64,000 bases of DNA from Chryseobacterium balustinum (lineage in GTDB: Bacteria; Bacteroidota; Bacteroidia; Flavobacteriales; Weeksellaceae): positions 172,163-236,162 of the forward strand of contig NZ_FUZE01000004.1 of NCBI RefSeq assembly GCF_900168205.1, in the 5' to 3' direction. Positions 62,668 through 64,000 of the stretch are shown here, one piece after another. The first letter of the stretch is position 1. Every line of letters starts with the position of its first letter. Below the pieces are notes generated by a model. The model worked only from the letters and a program-made list of their open reading frames with translations, had not been told where the DNA came from and did no database searches. The position numbers were made by a program, and so were the translations under genes.

Positions 62668-63543
62668 TTAATAGTTAGATACAAAATCCATCAAATCTCT
62701 TCTACTGCTTTCAAAATCTAATGCATCTCCAACAACAAAATATTTCTGCTTGTCAACACATTTCGAGAATAAAGATTTAGCCAAAGCAATTTTATTTTTA
62801 TCAAAACTCAGATCTTTTACCAGAACACTTATCTGCTCCGATGTAAACATAGCGTGACGACCTTGCTGATTAATGAAAATGATTTTTTTATCATCAAACC
62901 AGGCATCTTCTTTCATCTTACTGAAAAATTGCTGGAAAGTTTGATTATCCATTACATTAGGATAATTTATGTTTCCAATATTTCCTGAATTCCCATAAGG
63001 ATTGTTCCAGATATCATTCCAGTTATTAAAACCATAATAACCATTTTGGAGCGGATAAGAATCTAAAAGATACAAACCTTCATTCGTGAAAAAATCGAGA
63101 ACCAGTCTGCTGTTATTTCTAACATTTAAAGTTGTTCTGTACATCAGAAATCCGTTTTCGTAAATTGAAATAGGAATTTTTCCCGATGGAAGATCAAAGA
63201 ATCTGTATTTACCTGAGTTATTTGAAATCAACTGATCCGCCAATTCCACAGAAAAATTTCCCTGCTCCGGAATTCTAAGAAAAACTTCTGCATATCCGTA
63301 ATTATTATTCCATTGGTAATTCGGATTTGCAGGTCTTCTGTTTGTGTTATTCTGATTATTTGAATTTCTGAATCCTGAAGAATTATCTGAATTATTATTT
63401 CGAGAATCTTGCCTTTTGGAGGTTGTAGATTCAATTTCTCTTTTAGAGGCTTCGTTTTTTAAAAATTCACCTGCTTTTCCTGCTTCCTGAGCAAAAAACA
63501 ATAGACCGGATAAGATTGAACAAACTGTAAATATTTTTTTCAT
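62668..63543 (-). CDS. DUF4476-domain exported protein
   Basis: 291 residues with signal peptide (SILSGLLFFAQ). An Asn/Arg/Gln-rich linker (about 40-80), a beta domain, then a C-terminal DUF4476 domain (MDNQTFQQFFSKMKEDAWFDDKK ... FVVGDALDFESSRRDLMDFV). Likely periplasmic or surface exposed. First gene of a two-gene unit. Confidence 0.88.
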   Translation of the reverse strand: MKKIFTVCSILSGLLFFAQEAGKAGEFLKNEASKREIESTTSKRQDSRNNNSDNSSGFRNSNNQNNTNRRPANPNYQWNNNYGYAEVFLRIPEQGNFSVELADQLISNNSGKYRFFDLPSGKIPISIYENGFLMYRTTLNVRNNSRLVLDFFTNEGLYLLDSYPLQNGYYGFNNWNDIWNNPYGNSGNIGNINYPNVMDNQTFQQFFSKMKEDAWFDDKKIIFINQQGRHAMFTSEQISVLVKDLSFDKNKIALAKSLFSKCVDKQKYFVVGDALDFESSRRDLMDFVSNY

Positions 63544-63949
63544 AATGATTTCATTCTATAGTGAATTCGCACTCTATTTTCATGCCAAAAATGAACAATT
63601 TCAATTAAAATAAAAATTAAAATCATTTGGTTTAACCTTGTTCAAAATATCGAATCCAAGCGGAATTCAGACAAAGAAAAAAATCAAAAATCAATTTTTT
63701 ATGGTTTTCAGATTAATTCTTTAACGGAAAACGGCTTTACGAAGGAGCGGACTAAAAAAACCGAAACTTTCAATAATTACTTTTGCGGATAAATATATAT
63801 AAATTTTCAACTTATCCTTAAACCCGCTCTTTTGCAAAACCGATGTGCTTGTTGCACAACCAAAAATACTAAAAATAAATTTTGTGAATATTAAATAAAT
63901 AAAATACTATAACTATTTGATAATTAATGTATTATTCATAAATTAGTAC
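63544..63949. other. Gap of about 400 bases
   Basis: AT-rich. TACTTTTG near 63777-63784 is a possible -7 box. GTGC-ttgtt-GCAC (63848-63860) is a small inverted repeat that may belong to the end of an insertion sequence, since a transposase-like start follows. No gene seen. Confidence 0.45.
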
Positions 63950-64000
63950 ATGCAAGGAAAGAAAATAATTACTCCGCAACTCTTCTACCATCAAAGTTTG
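63950..64000 (+). CDS. Start of a probable transposase (IS1182-like), truncated by the window edge
   Basis: The last 17 codons read MQGKKIITPQLFYHQSL. Transposases of the IS1182 type in Bacteroidota often begin MQGKK. The length visible is too short for certainty. Confidence 0.4.
   Translation, partial: MQGKKIITPQLFYHQSL

Overview
The window comes from an AT-rich member of the Bacteroidota, most likely Chryseobacterium or a close relative (Weeksellaceae). The evidence is internal: many promoters fit the Bacteroidota pattern (TTG, a gap of about 19, then TAnnTTTG), starts lack Shine-Dalgarno sequences, several secreted proteins have short signal peptides ending just before a Gln, one large protein carries a type IX secretion (T9SS) type B C-terminal domain, and short intergenic repeats containing CGCAAAG are scattered through the region. 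No rRNA, tRNA or CRISPR array was seen.

Region 1 (1-18.4 kb) looks like a storage and peptide-ligation island. It opens with glgB-glgA (glycogen synthesis, glgA cut by the left edge). A divergent esterase with an N-terminal starch/glycogen-binding-like domain and an M17 aminopeptidase follow. Next is a run of amide-bond-forming genes: two ATP-grasp ligases, a COG2170 carboxylate-amine ligase, a class I glutamine amidotransferase, a small esterase and an unrecognised ATP-grasp-like protein. The island ends with a complete cyanophycin set: cyanophycin synthetase (minus strand), then cyanophycinase and isoaspartyl peptidase on the plus strand. Polymer synthesis, depolymerisation and dipeptide hydrolysis are therefore all present, next to ligases whose product is unknown.

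Region 2 (18.4-24.9 kb) holds a methyltransferase, then a tight three-gene operon: a four-TM membrane protein, a P-loop GTPase, and a coiled-coil membrane protein that may be related to GTPase-associated proteins of bacterial conflict systems. A divergent TerD-like protein and a secreted nuclease follow. This is the best candidate for an undescribed system.

Region 3 (25-37 kb) is mixed housekeeping and accessory material: hisS with a DUF1835 gene, an HRDC protein, a short SSB, a kinase-fold phosphotransferase, an acyl-CoA dehydrogenase-like protein, a PnuC-type transporter under a TPP riboswitch (so probably a thiamine transporter), an HPP membrane protein, a nudK gene broken by one amber codon, and a run of small exported proteins.

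Region 4 (37-47.2 kb) has an Lrp/AsnC regulator, a cobalamin riboswitch controlling metE across a leader that contains a palindromic repeat element, an oxidoreductase block (MDR, two SDRs, Old Yellow Enzyme) opposite an HxlR regulator with a readable operator, and a large nuclease-helicase protein of possible defence function.

Region 5 (47.2-64 kb) has a J-domain/KTSC protein, a HAD phosphatase, an AraC regulator, an RND efflux operon with its TetR repressor and a duplicated operator, a giant T9SS-exported protein, CvfB, two exported proteins, and the first codons of a probable transposase at the right edge.
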